Origin: Dryas octopetala
Taxonomy: Eukaryota; Streptophyta; Magnoliopsida; Rosales; Rosaceae
DNA: 64,000 nucleotides
NCBI GenBank assembly: GCA_963921425.1
Contig: OY992832.1
Coordinates: 5,766,001 to 5,830,000, forward strand
Direction: 5' to 3'
The notes beneath the pieces were generated by a model. That model searched no databases. It was given only the letters and a program-made list of their open reading frames with translations, and was not told the DNA's origin. Of the stretch, positions 21,725 through 34,216 are shown piece after piece (position 1 is the stretch's first letter; each line of letters opens with the position of its first letter). Both the position numbers and the translations under genes were made by a program.

Positions 21725-22140
21725 TATAAGCTGAAGAGGGCTCAGGGACAATGCAGGCTTTAATTGATTGATCACTAGATGTGAATTAAGAAGCAAGAAC
21801 ACAATTTGTCATCTATATATATAAGATGAGCAATTGAGCATCTTCATTAATCCTCACTGTGAAGTAAAATCTTAATTTGGATATGGAAAGGGACCTAAAA
21901 CAACCCAATAAAAATTAAGTTGAGTCAAATTGACTCACTTTCTACACTGTGATCACTCAAACATTATCATATCTTCTTCCGAAATTTCTATGATAACTGT
22001 CTAGGAACTACGTATACAGCTCACAGATTATCTACAATTCTACATGCTATGTGCATCCACGTACACCAGGCATCTTGTTGATTATGGTAACTTGATGCCT
22101 ACTCTGTGTCATTTGTTGGCACTGGTGGCTCCTTTTGAGT
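21725..22140 (-). promoter_or_regulatory. Upstream region of protease C with TATA box and palindromic site
   Basis: The putative TATA box TATATATAGAT lies at 21813-21823 (minus strand), about 100 bp before the ATG. A perfect 17-bp palindrome (TGAGTCAAATTGACTCA, 21921-21937) holds two TGACTCA/TGAGTCA sites and two TTGAC cores in inverted orientation. TTGAC is the core of WRKY W-boxes and TGA(G/C)TCA is a bZIP-type site. The block is shared with E and with pseudogene B. Confidence 0.6.
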
Positions 22141-22908
22141 TTTGACCCACCGACTTCATATCAAATACCCAATTAGCTACAAATAAATAATTAGAAAATT
22201 CGACACTTGGTGAACCTGAGACTGAGAGTCAAAGAATGTGATAGTGCAACACAAACCGGTCTTCAATACAAAGAATATAGGCCCATCATGATTAAGAGAT
22301 CGAGCTCCACTTCCCTCTGGGGCAATAAGGGCCTTAATTGGCAATTAGAATGTGCGAAATTCTCGACTCTTAATAATGGGTCCTACGGCCCATGGCCACC
22401 TAAATTGTCTGACACTGCTGATGAACTTGATTTATGCAATTGGAGCTTCTATTGATATACAAATGTTTTAAAATATATTATTCATTATTTTGTAACCTTT
22501 CCTGGCGTGCTAAAAAAATAAATTCTTTAATTTGTAACCTTTGTTCAGCTTTTTAAAATATGTCTGTTTGGTTTATGGTATGGTTTTCTTAAGGCAATCA
22601 CAAGAATTGATCCTAGTGAAATATTAATTCCCTTGTGAAATATATATATCTGTCTGGTTTAATATAATTTATGGTATGATATATTTATTTATTATTTCAA
22701 AAACAGAAAACAAAAAACTCTTGACGCACGATAATAATAATGAATGTATTGTGAAAAATATATTGTAATAAAAGTCATAATTTAATTTCTACAAACAATT
22801 GCAGAAATTAAATAATATATGAAAATTAAGCAGCATCGATCATATCGTTATTCTATTACCAATTAAGTTTAGATCATAACATACTATATATCAACATAAC
22901 AACAATGC
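22141..22908. other. Gene-free spacer between C and D
   Basis: The part at about 22200-22460 (words gtgcaacacaaaccgg, aggcccat, ctcgactcttaa, ggcccatgg, gatgaacttgattta) is paralogous to about 24780-24930 and 27750-27960, so these are older duplicated flanks of the protease genes. The rest is AT-rich and shows nothing I can name. Confidence 0.6.
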
Positions 22909-22947
22909 TTACACAACAGGATACGAAGCCTCCATGACAATGCCACA
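22909..22947 (-). pseudogene. Relic C-terminus of another cysteine protease
   Basis: The minus strand reads CGIVMEASYPVV-stop, which is the family's C-terminal signature (compare CGLAMEASYPTT in A and [12 protein letters not shown] in F). Upstream of these 12 codons the similarity ends. It is about 170 bp downstream of D's stop and must come from a further, mostly deleted gene. Confidence 0.65.
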
Positions 22948-23114
22948 TGCATATATAGCATTATTGTTTAGAGAAAAATCCAATAAAAGACATTTTGCAC
23001 TGAATTGTAGAATTCAAATATGAAAAGCAGCTGTACCAAGTTTAGATGATTAGAACACACCAGTACAAACATTTTCACGGCCATAACATGGTCTTCAAAG
23101 AGAACCTGCCTAGT

Positions 23115-24417
23115 TCATGCATTAATGTCAAACGTATTGATCGGATAGAAAGTTTGGGTGGCAATGCCACAAAGACCTTCTGGAGTCCCAACATCTTTGC
23201 GGATTCTCATATAGCCACCCTCACCCCATCCCTCTCCCCATGAATTCTTGACCAACCAATACTTAGTCCCATCATCTTCATTCGTCCCGTACCCGACAAT
23301 TGTAACAGCATGGTCTGTTTCAGTCCCACAATCTCCCGAGAAGACACCTCCAGAGTAAAATCGGAATGCTGTTCCCGTGGCTTCAACACTAGCTGTCACC
23401 GGTTGCTGGAAAACAGCCTCCTGCAATGCTTCCTCGTCATGAGATGGAAATACTCTCAAGGAACCTGTGATGCGGGCAGCAACGTCCTTTGATTTGTCGG
23501 TGTCACAAGTTGCATTCGTTCCTGTGTATTGGTAATTTGCTTCACTGGTAATGCCGTGCGTTTTTATGTATTCCAAGGCACTGACCGTTGTGCTGGGGTT
23601 GCACCCGTTGGTACAGTCCACCAGTTCTTGCTCTGACAGTGAAATCAATTTTCCAGTAAAAATATGGGTAATCCCCTCCACAGCTGCCACTGCTGCAAAT
23701 GCCCAGCAACTTCCTATATATAGAAAACCAATATTCAATCGCGATTCAAGTCTTGTTAGGAATTCAATTAATACCGGCGGCCTTGTTTTGGGTTTATTCG
23801 TTGTAAGTACCACATCCATATTAGAGGTGGTTTACAATGTGGTACATAAACGTGGTTCAAAATTCAGATAGTTAATTTTATTGATACGATTAATACATGC
23901 ATGAAAGAAAGAGTAATGATAATAAAAGTTGGGGAGCTTTGAGAATTTTGGTGCTCATGATCTTACCACATTGACCTTGTTCTTTTATGGGAGTGACAGC
24001 TCCAATCTCCCTCCAGTCAACTCTACTTGGAACATAATTCTTAGTCAGGTTTGGAAAGTTGAATGAATTCATTTTGGATGACTTTGAGAAGGTGGACTTT
24101 TTGTACCCAGTATGAGACCTGATGAATTCTTCATCTGTGAGATCTGCAAATTTGTTGAGGCTTAGCTTGTATGTGTGGTTCCCTTCGTTGTTAAACTTCT
24201 CAATGAATTCTGCATTGTCCTTGAATATCTTGAATCGCCTTTCCTTTTCTGCATTGTCTGTGTAAACGCGTCTGTGCTGAGCCATCCACAGATCATGTCG
24301 AGCAATGGAAGCTTCATGCAATGTGATCCTGGATGTGGCTGTATATGCCCAAGTCCCCAACACCATGAACATGATGATGGGAATTATGGATTTCCATTGA
24401 AGCGTCATAGCGGCCAT
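23115..24417 (-). CDS. SAG12/SAG39-like cysteine protease D (complete)
   Basis: Exons 23967-24417 and 23115-23713 with a 253-bp intron (23714-23966) give 349 aa. It has a signal peptide after [10 protein letters not shown]. The prodomain has [18 protein letters not shown] and [12 protein letters not shown]. The mature start is near [15 protein letters not shown]. Catalytic residues are the Cys in [10 protein letters not shown], the His in [11 protein letters not shown] and the Asn in [15 protein letters not shown]. As in C, the GCxGG loop is altered ([12 protein letters not shown]). The C-terminus is longer than in the paralogs ([10 protein letters not shown] against YPIM in C), apparently through loss of the usual stop position. 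The closest relative in the window is C. The reading frame is clean, so it is probably functional. Confidence 0.92.
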
Positions 24418-24530
24418 TGTTTAATTATAAGCCGAAGAGAGCTCTCTCTCAAGGACAATGCAGGCTTTAATGGATTGATCACTAGATGTGAATTAAGAAG
24501 CAAGAACACAAGTAATTTCATACAATTCTT
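24418..24530 (-). promoter_or_regulatory. Shortened upstream region of protease D
   Basis: Similarity to the C and E upstream regions runs from the ATG to gcaagaacacaa (about 24511) and then stops. The segments that carry the TATA box and the palindromic TGAGTCA site in C and E are missing. No convincing TATA box replaces them close by. The interval 24531-25511 holds an older duplicated flank (24780-24930) and no gene. Confidence 0.5.
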
Positions 24531-25511
24531 TTTTGTTGGTACAAATTAACATGCTAGCTATGTGCATGGTTTATATGAGTGATAATTCTCCCTCACAAGT
24601 CAATGACAGATATCATGCTCATATTAAGCCACAATCTCCTTCAATTCGTCACGATCCACCAATCATTCCCATTGACTTTAGATTGTCATATCACGTTTCT
24701 TGAGTTTAGGAACCTCTGAATTATTCTGCCTTAATGTATATTAGCAATTCATTGTAATTTTCTTTCCTTGTACAGCAACAGAAATTGGGGAAGTTGGGGG
24801 ATTAAATGAATAATATTGTGCCTGATGCTCGACTCTTAAATAATCATGGGTCTTAGATCACGGCCCATGGGTATCTAAATTGTCTGATAGTGCTGAATGC
24901 TGATGAACTTGATTGATGCTATTGGGGGATTCTATTGATACCCCAACAAAGTTCTTTTGCTACCCCACACACAAATATTTTTCTCATTTTCACTCTCAAA
25001 ATATTTAGAAAAATTTAAAAACAAAATCCCAAACCCTCCACCTGATCAGCCCCCTCACCCCGGCCACTACCCTCGCCACCGGCAACCTGTCTCCTTCTCT
25101 ACCTCTTCCATTCTCTCTCTTTCCAAATTGGTGGTAGACGACTTCCAGAAATTGAGTGTCCATAATAATTTATTTCCAGGAATTATATGAAACTCATTTA
25201 AAGTCAAAAAAATGTCCAATGGACCAAAAGGAAGTGTGGCGAGACCCAATTGACCAGTTATTAATTAGGTGCCTAGACAATTATGATTTTTGGAATCACA
25301 GTCATTCTTCTTTGTTAGGTTGTTAAACTAAATAGGTACCTCCATGTCTTGTTCCGATCATTCTTTTAGAGAAAAATGGTAATAGAAGTCATAATTTTTT
25401 ACTCAATTGTAGAGCTTAAATAATATGAAAATTAAGCAGCAGCTAGCTTTATTTTATTACCAAGTATAGATTAGAACACACCATCAACATCAACCTAGCT
25501 AGCTACAATGG

Positions 25512-26983
25512 TTACACAATCGGATAGGAAGGAATGATGGCAATTCCACAAACACCTCCTGAAGCATCAACATCTCTGCGGATTCTCGTGTAGCCACGCT
25601 CACCCCATCCCTCTCCCCATGAATTCTTGACCAACCAATACTTAATGCCATCTTCAGTCGTCCCATACCCGATGACTGTAATACCGTGGTTAAGTGACAT
25701 CCCACAATCACCACCTGAAAAAACCCCGCTGGAGTAAAATTGGAACGCTTGTCCGGTCTCAATGCCAGTCGAAATAGGTTGCATGGAAACAGCCTTCTGT
25801 AAATCGCTCTCGCTATAACCCAGCACATGTTCGTAGCCCTTGATATGGGCAACATAGTTTTTTAACTTCTCAGTGTCACAAGTTCCATCTTTGGCTATGT
25901 ATGGGTAATTTGCTTCACTGGTAATGCCGTTCGCTATTATGTATTCGAAGGCATCTTCTATGAGACCACTTTTGCAACCTTGGTTAATGCCATTTTTAGA
26001 ACAGTCTACTAGTTGTTGCTCAGACAATGAGATCAATTTACCGGTTTTGATTTGTGTGATCCCCTCCACGGCTGCCACTGCTGCAAATGCCCAGCAACTT
26101 CCTATATTGTATAGATCACAAATTAATTAGGAAAAAAATTAATAAAATATTATATGCATGAAAGAAATTAAGAGTAATAGTAATGTTGTTTTTTGATCGA
26201 GAGGGTTATACTAGTTAGTAATAATGCATGTTCACCTGCCACGTCCTACTAATAATTTGAGTTTTTATGAATAGTGGTAAACAAACAAATTTTAACAAGG
26301 TATGGGAGTGCACGAGAGATCATGAGTTCCATGCAATCACATCCTCTTGATACAAGTTGAAATATTAATTTCACGTATGATCAGTGTTAGAATATGAAAC
26401 AATCGTTGGCTCACATGCAATAATTGATATATTCTAAGAAAATTAAAACTTTTGGAAATAGCCGTAAATTAACCAACAATAATTATCAAACAGTTAGTTA
26501 GCTTTGAGATTTGGTGCTCATCATATGTTACGTACCACAATGACCTTGGGATTTAATGGGGGTGACAGCTCCTTTCTCCCTCCAGTCAATGTTAGTTGGA
26601 ACATCATCATCTGTCAGGTTTTGATACCTGAATGAATTCAATTTGGATGAGCGGGTGGACTTTTTGAACCCATTATGAGACCTGACGAATTCTTCGTTTG
26701 TCAGGTCTGCAAATTCGTTGAGGCTTAACTTGTAAGTGTGATTATTCCCTTCATTGTTGAACTTCTCTATGAACTCCAGGTTGTCCTTGAATATCTTGAA
26801 ATGCCTTTCCTTTTCTGCATTGTCTGTGTAAACGCGTCGGTGCTGAGCCATCCATAGCTCATATTTTCTTGCAACGGAAGCTTCATGCAATGTGATGGCC
26901 TTGGCTGTAGATAATGCCCAACTCCCCAACAGTAAGAAGATGATGGAAATTATGGATTTCCATTCTAGTGTCAAAGAGGCCAT
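25512..26983 (-). CDS. SAG12/SAG39-like cysteine protease E (complete)
   Basis: Exons 26536-26983 and 25512-26101 with a 434-bp intron (26102-26535, donor GTACGT) give 345 aa. Signal peptide [20 protein letters not shown] is followed by a prodomain with [16 protein letters not shown]; the usual ERRF has become [16 protein letters not shown] follows, and the mature start is near [14 protein letters not shown]. The catalytic Cys is in [10 protein letters not shown], the His in [11 protein letters not shown] and the Asn in [15 protein letters not shown]. The loop [11 protein letters not shown] keeps Cys and one Gly where most relatives have GCxGGLM. The C-terminus [12 protein letters not shown] is typical of the family. 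Confidence 0.92.
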
Positions 26984-26989
26984 TGTTAA

Positions 26990-27410
26990 TTTATAAGATG
27001 AAGAGAGCTCTCAGGGACACTGCATGCAGGCTTTAATTGATTGATCACTAGATGTGAAGAAGCAAGAACACAATTTGTCATATTTATAGGATGAGCAATT
27101 GAGCATCTTCATTAATCTTCAATGTGAAGCAAAATCTTACTTTGGATATGGAAAGGGACCTAAAACAAACCGATACAAAAGTTGAGTCAGATAGACTCAC
27201 TTTCTACACTGTGATCACTCACACGTTATGATCTTCTTCATCTCCTTTGCTGGTTTAGGAACTAGCTCACAGATTATCTATCTACATTAATTCTACATGC
27301 TATAACGCGGTTCACACCAATTAATCTTGTAATTAACTCGATGCCTATTCTTAGTGTCATTAATTTGTTGGGCACAGGCAGGTGATAACCTTTTGACCCA
27401 TTGACTTTAT
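26990..27410 (-). promoter_or_regulatory. Upstream region of protease E
   Basis: TATAAATA (27081-27088, minus strand) lies about 100 bp before the ATG. The palindromic site is imperfect here (TGAGTCAGATAGACTCA, 27183-27199) but both TGAGTC/GACTCA arms remain. The remaining block aligns with C. From 27411 to 28146 I see an older duplicated flank (27750-27960) and no gene. Confidence 0.55.
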
Positions 27411-28146
27411 ATGAAATAGCTATTTGAACATTTTATCAAATTGGGACATCCTAAATATCTGAACTGCTCAAATGCGTACTTATTATAAGGCATTTGAAAG
27501 ACCACAATTTGCACTACTACCGCTAGACTATAGGGGGTGTAGAGAAATACCACCCATAAAATTTAAAAAAAAAAATTACAATTAACTACCCAAAGAAAAG
27601 ATTGGATGGCAAAAGGTGATAATTTTGTGTTATTTGTGCACACCCTTTATACTCAGGGTGGTATTAGTGCAAAAAATCCATTTTATTTTTATATTTGGTC
27701 TGAACATTTATTATTGACAAGTTGGCCAACAAATAAATAATTAGAAAAGTTGACAAGTGAACCTGAGAGGAGACAAGTGTCAAACAATTAGATAGGAGAT
27801 AGCAAATGTGAAAGTGCAACACAAACCGGGCTTCAGAAAATGTAGGCCCATTATTATAATGTGCAAAATGCTCGACTAACTCCGGCCCATGGGCATCTAT
27901 AGTTTCTGTTAGCGCTAATTCATGCAACAATCTGCTCAAATGGACTTGGATTTATGCTACGTGGCCCATTTTCACCAGTACTAATAATTGAATTCAAATT
28001 TAATCAAGTAGAATTGCATATCGCCTAGAAATTCAAGCAGGAAAGATCCATTGATAATCAAACTTGAGGAACTACATAGTCAGCAATTACATGATCAATA
28101 AGATCCCAGGATGAAGATTGATTCACCATTAACAATTGCTACAAAT

Positions 28147-29333
28147 TCAAGCAGTAGGATAGGAAGCTCTCATGGCAATACCACAAAGGCCTTGCTTAGC
28201 ACTAACACCTCTTTTAATTCTTATGTATCCATGGTCACCCCAAATAGTACCCCATGAATTTTTGACCAACCAATAGTTGGTGAAATCCTCACTTGTCCCA
28301 TACCCAACTACAGTGACACCATGGTCTAATTGAGTCCCACAATCCCCTGTGAACACCCCACTAGAGTAAAACTGGATGGCATATCCACTGGCATCAATTG
28401 CAACAGAGACTGGCTGGTTGGCCACAGCCTTGAGCAAAGCCGTCTCACTGTTGGCTGGCACATCTTCGTAGCCTGTAATCTTGGCTGCATGAGGTGATAC
28501 CTTGTTCTTGTTGCAAGTGCCATCAACTCCCTTATAAGGGTAGCTTGCTTCAGCTGTCAGGCCTTTGTTGTGCACCACAAACTTGAAGGCATCATCCATG
28601 AGACCACCCTCACAGCCTAGGTCCTCACCTTGTCTGTCACAATCCACTAGTTCTTGCTCTGAGAGAGAGACCAACTTCCCAGTTTTCAGCTTTGTAATGC
28701 CTTCTGTGGCTGCCACTGCAGAAAATGCCCAACAACATCCTACATATACACCATGAGTTAGAAAAAGTTACATAAATGTTATCTCTTGTCGCTATTTTAC
28801 CCATATAATAATGAGCTGTCCAGACTGACAGTCTGACATGAGAAAATTTTCCTAAATAATATTATAACAAAAATCCCATAGGGGTATTAGTATTTTTTTT
28901 AATTACCACATTGGCCCTGGTCCTTGATGGGGGTGACAGCTCCCTTCTTTCTCCAATCCATAGTGGGTGGGATTGCAGTCACATTCTCATATTTAAATGG
29001 TGGCTTAGACATTGACATGGGATTGGGGGCCATTTTGTATCCATTGCGAGAGACCTTGAATTCTTCATTAGTCAGGTCTGCAAATTCATTGAGGCTGAGC
29101 TTGTAAGGCCGATTGCTAGCATTATTGAAAGACTCTATGAATTCCACATTGCCCTTGAATATGTTGAAACGCAACTCCCTCTCTGCATCGTCCCTGTAGG
29201 TGCGTTCGTGGCGAGCCATCCACTGCCCATGTCTCTCTAACATGGACTCAGCAGATGCACCGTGCAGTTTGCGGCAGTTGGCTTGAGAAGCCCACATCCC
29301 CAAGACTAAAAGTGTCACTAGAATTGGTGACAT
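28147..29333 (-). CDS. SAG12/SAG39-like cysteine protease F (complete, most canonical member)
   Basis: Exons 28907-29333 and 28147-28739 with a 167-bp intron (28740-28906) give 339 aa. The short signal peptide is [20 protein letters not shown]. The prodomain has [18 protein letters not shown] and [12 protein letters not shown]. The mature start is near [20 protein letters not shown]. The catalytic Cys is in [15 protein letters not shown], with Cys where the family usually has Ser before it. The His is in [11 protein letters not shown] and the Asn in [15 protein letters not shown]. The full [11 protein letters not shown] loop is present. It lies at the edge of the cluster and differs most from the others, so it may be the oldest member. 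Confidence 0.93.
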
Positions 29334-29454
29334 TGTTTTACTGGATTTTGATGATTTTTTTTTTTCAAGTAATGAATTTGTTTATGCTTATGAGATTATA
29401 CAAACATGTATATGATGGGGTGAAGGCACACTTTAACACTGAAGAACTGGTGTG

Positions 29455-29466
29455 GGTATATATAGA
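29455..29466 (-). promoter_or_regulatory. Putative TATA box of protease F
   Basis: CTATATATACCC on the minus strand, about 125 bp upstream of the ATG at 29333, in the same context (cttctatata) as in protease A. Confidence 0.6.
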
Positions 29467-29469
29467 AGA

Positions 29470-31036
29470 TGTCATGCACATACACTGCAGCAAACCCCAC
29501 AAGTGATGTGGAGGGTTTGAAAGGAGGGACTCATTTATCGGTGTGCTTTGACAAACTGGTTGCAATCCGTTTAGGTTGGCATGTTAATAGGCGAAATTTT
29601 CTTCTTCTGCGGTTGATTAGGAATATTGCATGTATGATTAAAAGAATAATTATCTACTTATTGTTTCAGTGAGCCAGTCTTGGGACTAATTAATCTAAGC
29701 GTCGGTTTTTTTTTTTTTTTGGGTTTTTGAAATCTAAGCACAACTGTCTACTGGTGTTGCTAGCGTACGTATGTTTATTGCTAGTGAGATCCTAGATCCT
29801 CTATGGTCGTTAGTCAATTCATGCCCTTATGTAAGAAATGAGGAAAAAGACAGAGGGCACCTCCTGTAGAACCAACTTACTGTTGAAATGTTAGTTTGAT
29901 TCAAATTTAATCTAAATTACCGTTGCCTTCAGTTTTATTTCTTTTATTACAATTCATAGTCATCATGAAGGACATTTACATTAGTTTCAACCTAACCGTT
30001 AGTCCGTTACATAGAAATGGCAATCTTATAGCATTTATCCATTATTTGTTTAAAGAACTGCAGGTCTGCAGGGCTCATATTACATGGTATCTTTCTACTA
30101 CAGGTCGCTTGAATTTTTTTTTTTATTTGGTACCATAGAGCGGGACAACATGCTAAATGTGCTTTACCCTAGAGTTATAAGCTTACACTACTTAGATCAT
30201 TGTTGCTTGCCAACTGTTCAATCAAAATTTTGCCAATCTGGGCCCAAAAAAAAAAAAAAATTGCCAGGATTATCCTCATCCCAAGTGTTGAAACTATTGC
30301 AGGTACAAACACAAAAAACAGTGCAAGATGATTCATCTGGAAAAGTTGCATCGTGGTTATTAATTACGAATTTTGCTATGTTTACTGTCGATGTGCGACC
30401 GCTAAGGCACTAATCACCCCTACGAGAATCGGCATTTGTTAAACAAAATAGCAATCTCTCGAATTCCCACACCCTATAATAATAATAGGACTCGGAGATT
30501 ACAACTGGGTTTGGGAGAATTTTCAGAAGGATTAATTTCTCATCAAGAATACGAGGACTTGAAGATATATTCAATACGTGGGCCTTAACTATTGGCGTAC
30601 AAGACACATATATACACAAAACAATTAAATATTTAATACAGCCCTCAAGCGTGCTCAAAAATTGCAGTGACAAACATTTGAGTTTCTTTTTTCGGTTCAT
30701 GAGTATGTAAGTCAAATCTGTACAGAATCTGAAAACACTTGTGAGAGGGATCAGCGTCTCTGATTCTTTATGGGCACCAACTTGCTGCAGTTCAATTAAA
30801 TTACGATTTCAACTTTCAAATAACATTACCAAATTTCCTACATATATCCTTGAACTGAAGATCAGTCAGAATAAGCAGGGAAAGTGTTCCTGAAATCAAA
30901 CAACATAGTCAAATTTTAACATCAGTAATGGAGATGTGTTGTCAAAAGATTTATTTGCTATTGAAGTCGTACCTCAGGAATAAAAAGCCACATGAAAATT
31001 ACTAGCATCGCTCCTCAATATCATCTTAGTCTGTCA
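29470..31036. other. Gene-free spacer between protease F and the CofD-like gene
   Basis: No coding exon, RNA gene or structured repeat was recognised. Homopolymer runs occur at about 29707-29720 and 30245-30260. The part next to 31037 is probably the 3' untranslated region of the CofD-like gene. Confidence 0.5.
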
Positions 31037-34000
31037 TCAGACCACTGTGACACTTTTACTCATGTATCTGCCTATCAAATCAACAAGGGCTTGTATTAAC
31101 GACTTTGGATCAAATACTACACCCACTTTTGGATCATGTATAGAATCGACAACAATCTGCAAAAAGTCACTCTCGTCTGAGCTTTGATATCCAGTCAAGC
31201 ACACTAAAAATGGAAAATTGATAGAACGCACTCTACTTAAAAAGCATACATACCACATCAAAGATTCCTTGGGCAGCCAAGAAATGAACATCTACAGGAA
31301 TCTCACCATCTTTGGGCACTAACAGGGTATTGATGTATTGACTTGGCTGCATTGAAATATAAATTTGAAATAAATGAGCTGTTCCCAAACATAAAACAAA
31401 TGGCGATGCCTAAAAAAAGTGTCCACTTGATTCAAAGGAAAACCAGGTGTGTACCCAGCTAGTGTCCAGTGGGGTCAGTGACTCCAAATGATAAGAAAAC
31501 TTTGTTTAGTTTTCTGCAATTATATAATGAAGGGTTATGAGCCCCAACAAAAGGAACCAATCATGTTTGCCACCAGAGATGTCTCCTTAGTAAATAAAAA
31601 AACAACAATAGTAGCAACTGCAACTGTATTAACTGACTTACAAGGTTTTTAAGACAGTTATGAGGATCTCCATATGTTCGATTCAGTGCATCTGTAATAG
31701 CAGTTACAAAGCAAGAAGCTGAGAAGCCACTTGTCTCTCGATCACGGGTACCATTTAACAAAAGTACCTAGTATCAGGACAAACTAAATCCACTCAACAT
31801 ATAACTTGACATGACAGATTAATAATATAGTTGTTTATGTACATCTATAAGGCAAATCTGAAGGACATAAGAATATTTCGCAACGACAACTGAACAATAT
31901 GACAGCTTGTACTCAATTGGGCACTTGTATCACATAACATGTAACTTAAAAGTATGATGAAAAGGTACCTTCGGGAAGGATCTTGAAGATATAATCTCCC
32001 CAATGCCAATTAATACCTAAACAATGATGCATAACAAATGAAAAATATAAATATACAGGCTTCTCATAATCCAATAGAAGTAACGATAAAACAAAGCATA
32101 GAAGTAAAGAGGGATCTTTATAAAACAAAGCAACGCATATTGAAGATGGGCAGTAATATTACCAGCGATGGGCAAATAGAAGTAAAGAGGGATCCCATGG
32201 CATAAACAACGCAGTCAACATTACGTAACTGATCCAGGACAGCTGGGTTTGCAGCAGGGAAGACCTAGTCATATAGAAAATCTCTTGTTATGACTTCTGA
32301 TTTCAGGAAGTGCATAAGCATATACACAATTGAATATACTACATGAACAGCCAAAAAAAAACCTATTAAATATCATGCACCTCGTGCAGCAAGTTTTGGC
32401 CCTCGCTTGACATGTAGAATACCCGCTTTATTCGCGAAGGAAGTGCTGTAGCTGAAGAGCTTCCCTGTCCACAATAAGCCATCACTTTCAGTAAATGATA
32501 AATTCTGTAATAAAATACTGCCACTAAAATTCAAGTGTTCTCACCAAAAAAGTCAAACTATCAGAATACTTCTAACAGAAAACCAATAGGTTCAGACTTC
32601 AAGATCATGAAAACCATATCAGCATACCTTATTGACAGGTTCCATATATCCCTTGGTTGGATGAGAAATTTCATTCTGGCCTCGTATTATAGTTCCATCC
32701 TAGAAATAAATGGCATAAAAATGAATTCATCATGATCAAATATCAGCGGAAACTTGCAAACTATACTAGCTACTTGAATTGATGATAGACAAAAAAAAAG
32801 AATTCGACAAAGGATTGAATCAACAATCATACCAATAATTCACATCCTAATGTAAGCCTGTCGTTAGTAGAAATCACTGGGAGGACTAGACTTTCTGAGG
32901 GGATATCTGACACGCGAGAAAACAAAAATATTGCAGCATCCAAAGACTGAAAAAATGTGCGTGCTCCTGCAAAGAAGAAATTCCCAATGCTGCAAAATTA
33001 TAGAGTCAGTTAAGATAAGATATTTTATTCTAGAACATATTTAAAAACATTTCATGGTTAAAGAAAGTGGATTACCAAATTTCATGTAATCAAGAGAAAG
33101 CAACAAAACAAAAATGCATCAAGTCATAGCTAGTTTGAAGATTTCACACCTGCCATTACTGAAGCAAAACGATTCATCAGATCGCCGGAGAATCTGCATT
33201 TGAAAAAAGTAGTTGAAGTTCAGAAGAGTTCAGCAGTACTTTGAAATCGGAATACATATAAATAACATTCCAGGAAGCATTGTAGCATTGCCATCAGATT
33301 ACTCACCTGATTCTGAAAATAAACCAGAAAAGCTCGAATGGTTTCCCTGTAGGGTTTTGATACTCCCGTCCATAGAGAATGTTCTCCTTCAACAATATAA
33401 TACCTGTCAAATTCTCAACTCAGCAGACAATTACTCAATACCCCACCATAGTAACACCTATCAAGTAAATGAGAATAATTTAGGATCTAGAATAACATAT
33501 CACCTAGCAATGACAAATATAAAAGATGTAGGCAAGGGACCAACTACATAAATTGTCAAAAATCAGAATAAAATGTCCATAAAACCTATACATACTTCAC
33601 CATTCACTCCACATTTTCAAATGCAATGCCTACATAACATCATTTCAAATGAAGAATAATGCTAGATAAATGGTTGCAAAATATTACCATTCAGATTTGG
33701 CTTGTCCCGCATCAAGTGGTAAACGATGGCCAAGCAATTTGCGGACGGCAACCGCCTCAGAAGAGCTTTTATCAGCCAATCTCAAACATCTTGACCGTAT
33801 ATCTCCGACGGCGGGACCACCTAACACAAAACCACAACCAATAAGAAAAAACAAAAATCCCCAAATACGAACACAATCAATTTGAATTTGAAACGAAAGA
33901 CTGAAATTGCTACCAAGGACGCGAACAATCTCGGCCGTACTTCCTCCATCGTCGGAAACAGGAAGGACATGCGCGACACGAGTGGTGAAATTCTTGAGCT

Positions 34001-34216
34001 CCTCAACGACGCCGTTGAACGCAGTCCCACCTGCAATTTCGAAGCAAGAAGATGTGAGGTTTTTCATTTTCCTGAAATTGTTGATTGCGAATTTTGGATG
34101 AACGAGGCGGAGAGGGGACCTGAGAAGACGAGCAGGGAGGGCAGGGCAGGGCTAGGGTTCGGAACAGAGGAGGAGCAACGGCAATGGTTAGGGTTTTGGG
34201 AGCGAAGGGTAGACAT
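31037..34216 (-). CDS. CofD/YvcK-like (UPF0052) protein, 13 exons
   Basis: Exons: 34120-34216, 33914-34030, 33688-33820, 33307-33403, 33150-33193, 32833-32989, 32628-32699, 32381-32464, 32163-32264, 31969-32016, 31642-31767, 31254-31346, 31037-31156. They join in frame to 429 aa and every border is GT..AG. After a Ser/Pro-rich start (MSTLRSQNPNHC) come the family's N-terminal nucleotide-binding-like motif SGGTAFNGVV (about 32-41) and SDDGGSTAEIVRVLGGPAVGDIR (about 58-80). Later SNGSIGNFFFAG and YAMGSLFTSICPSL are also typical. Bacterial relatives are CofD (2-phospho-L-lactate transferase of coenzyme F420 synthesis) and YvcK (a carbon-metabolism and cell-shape factor). The plant role is not known to me. 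The first exon donor (GTCCCC) is weak, so the exact N-terminus is the least certain part. Confidence 0.88.
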
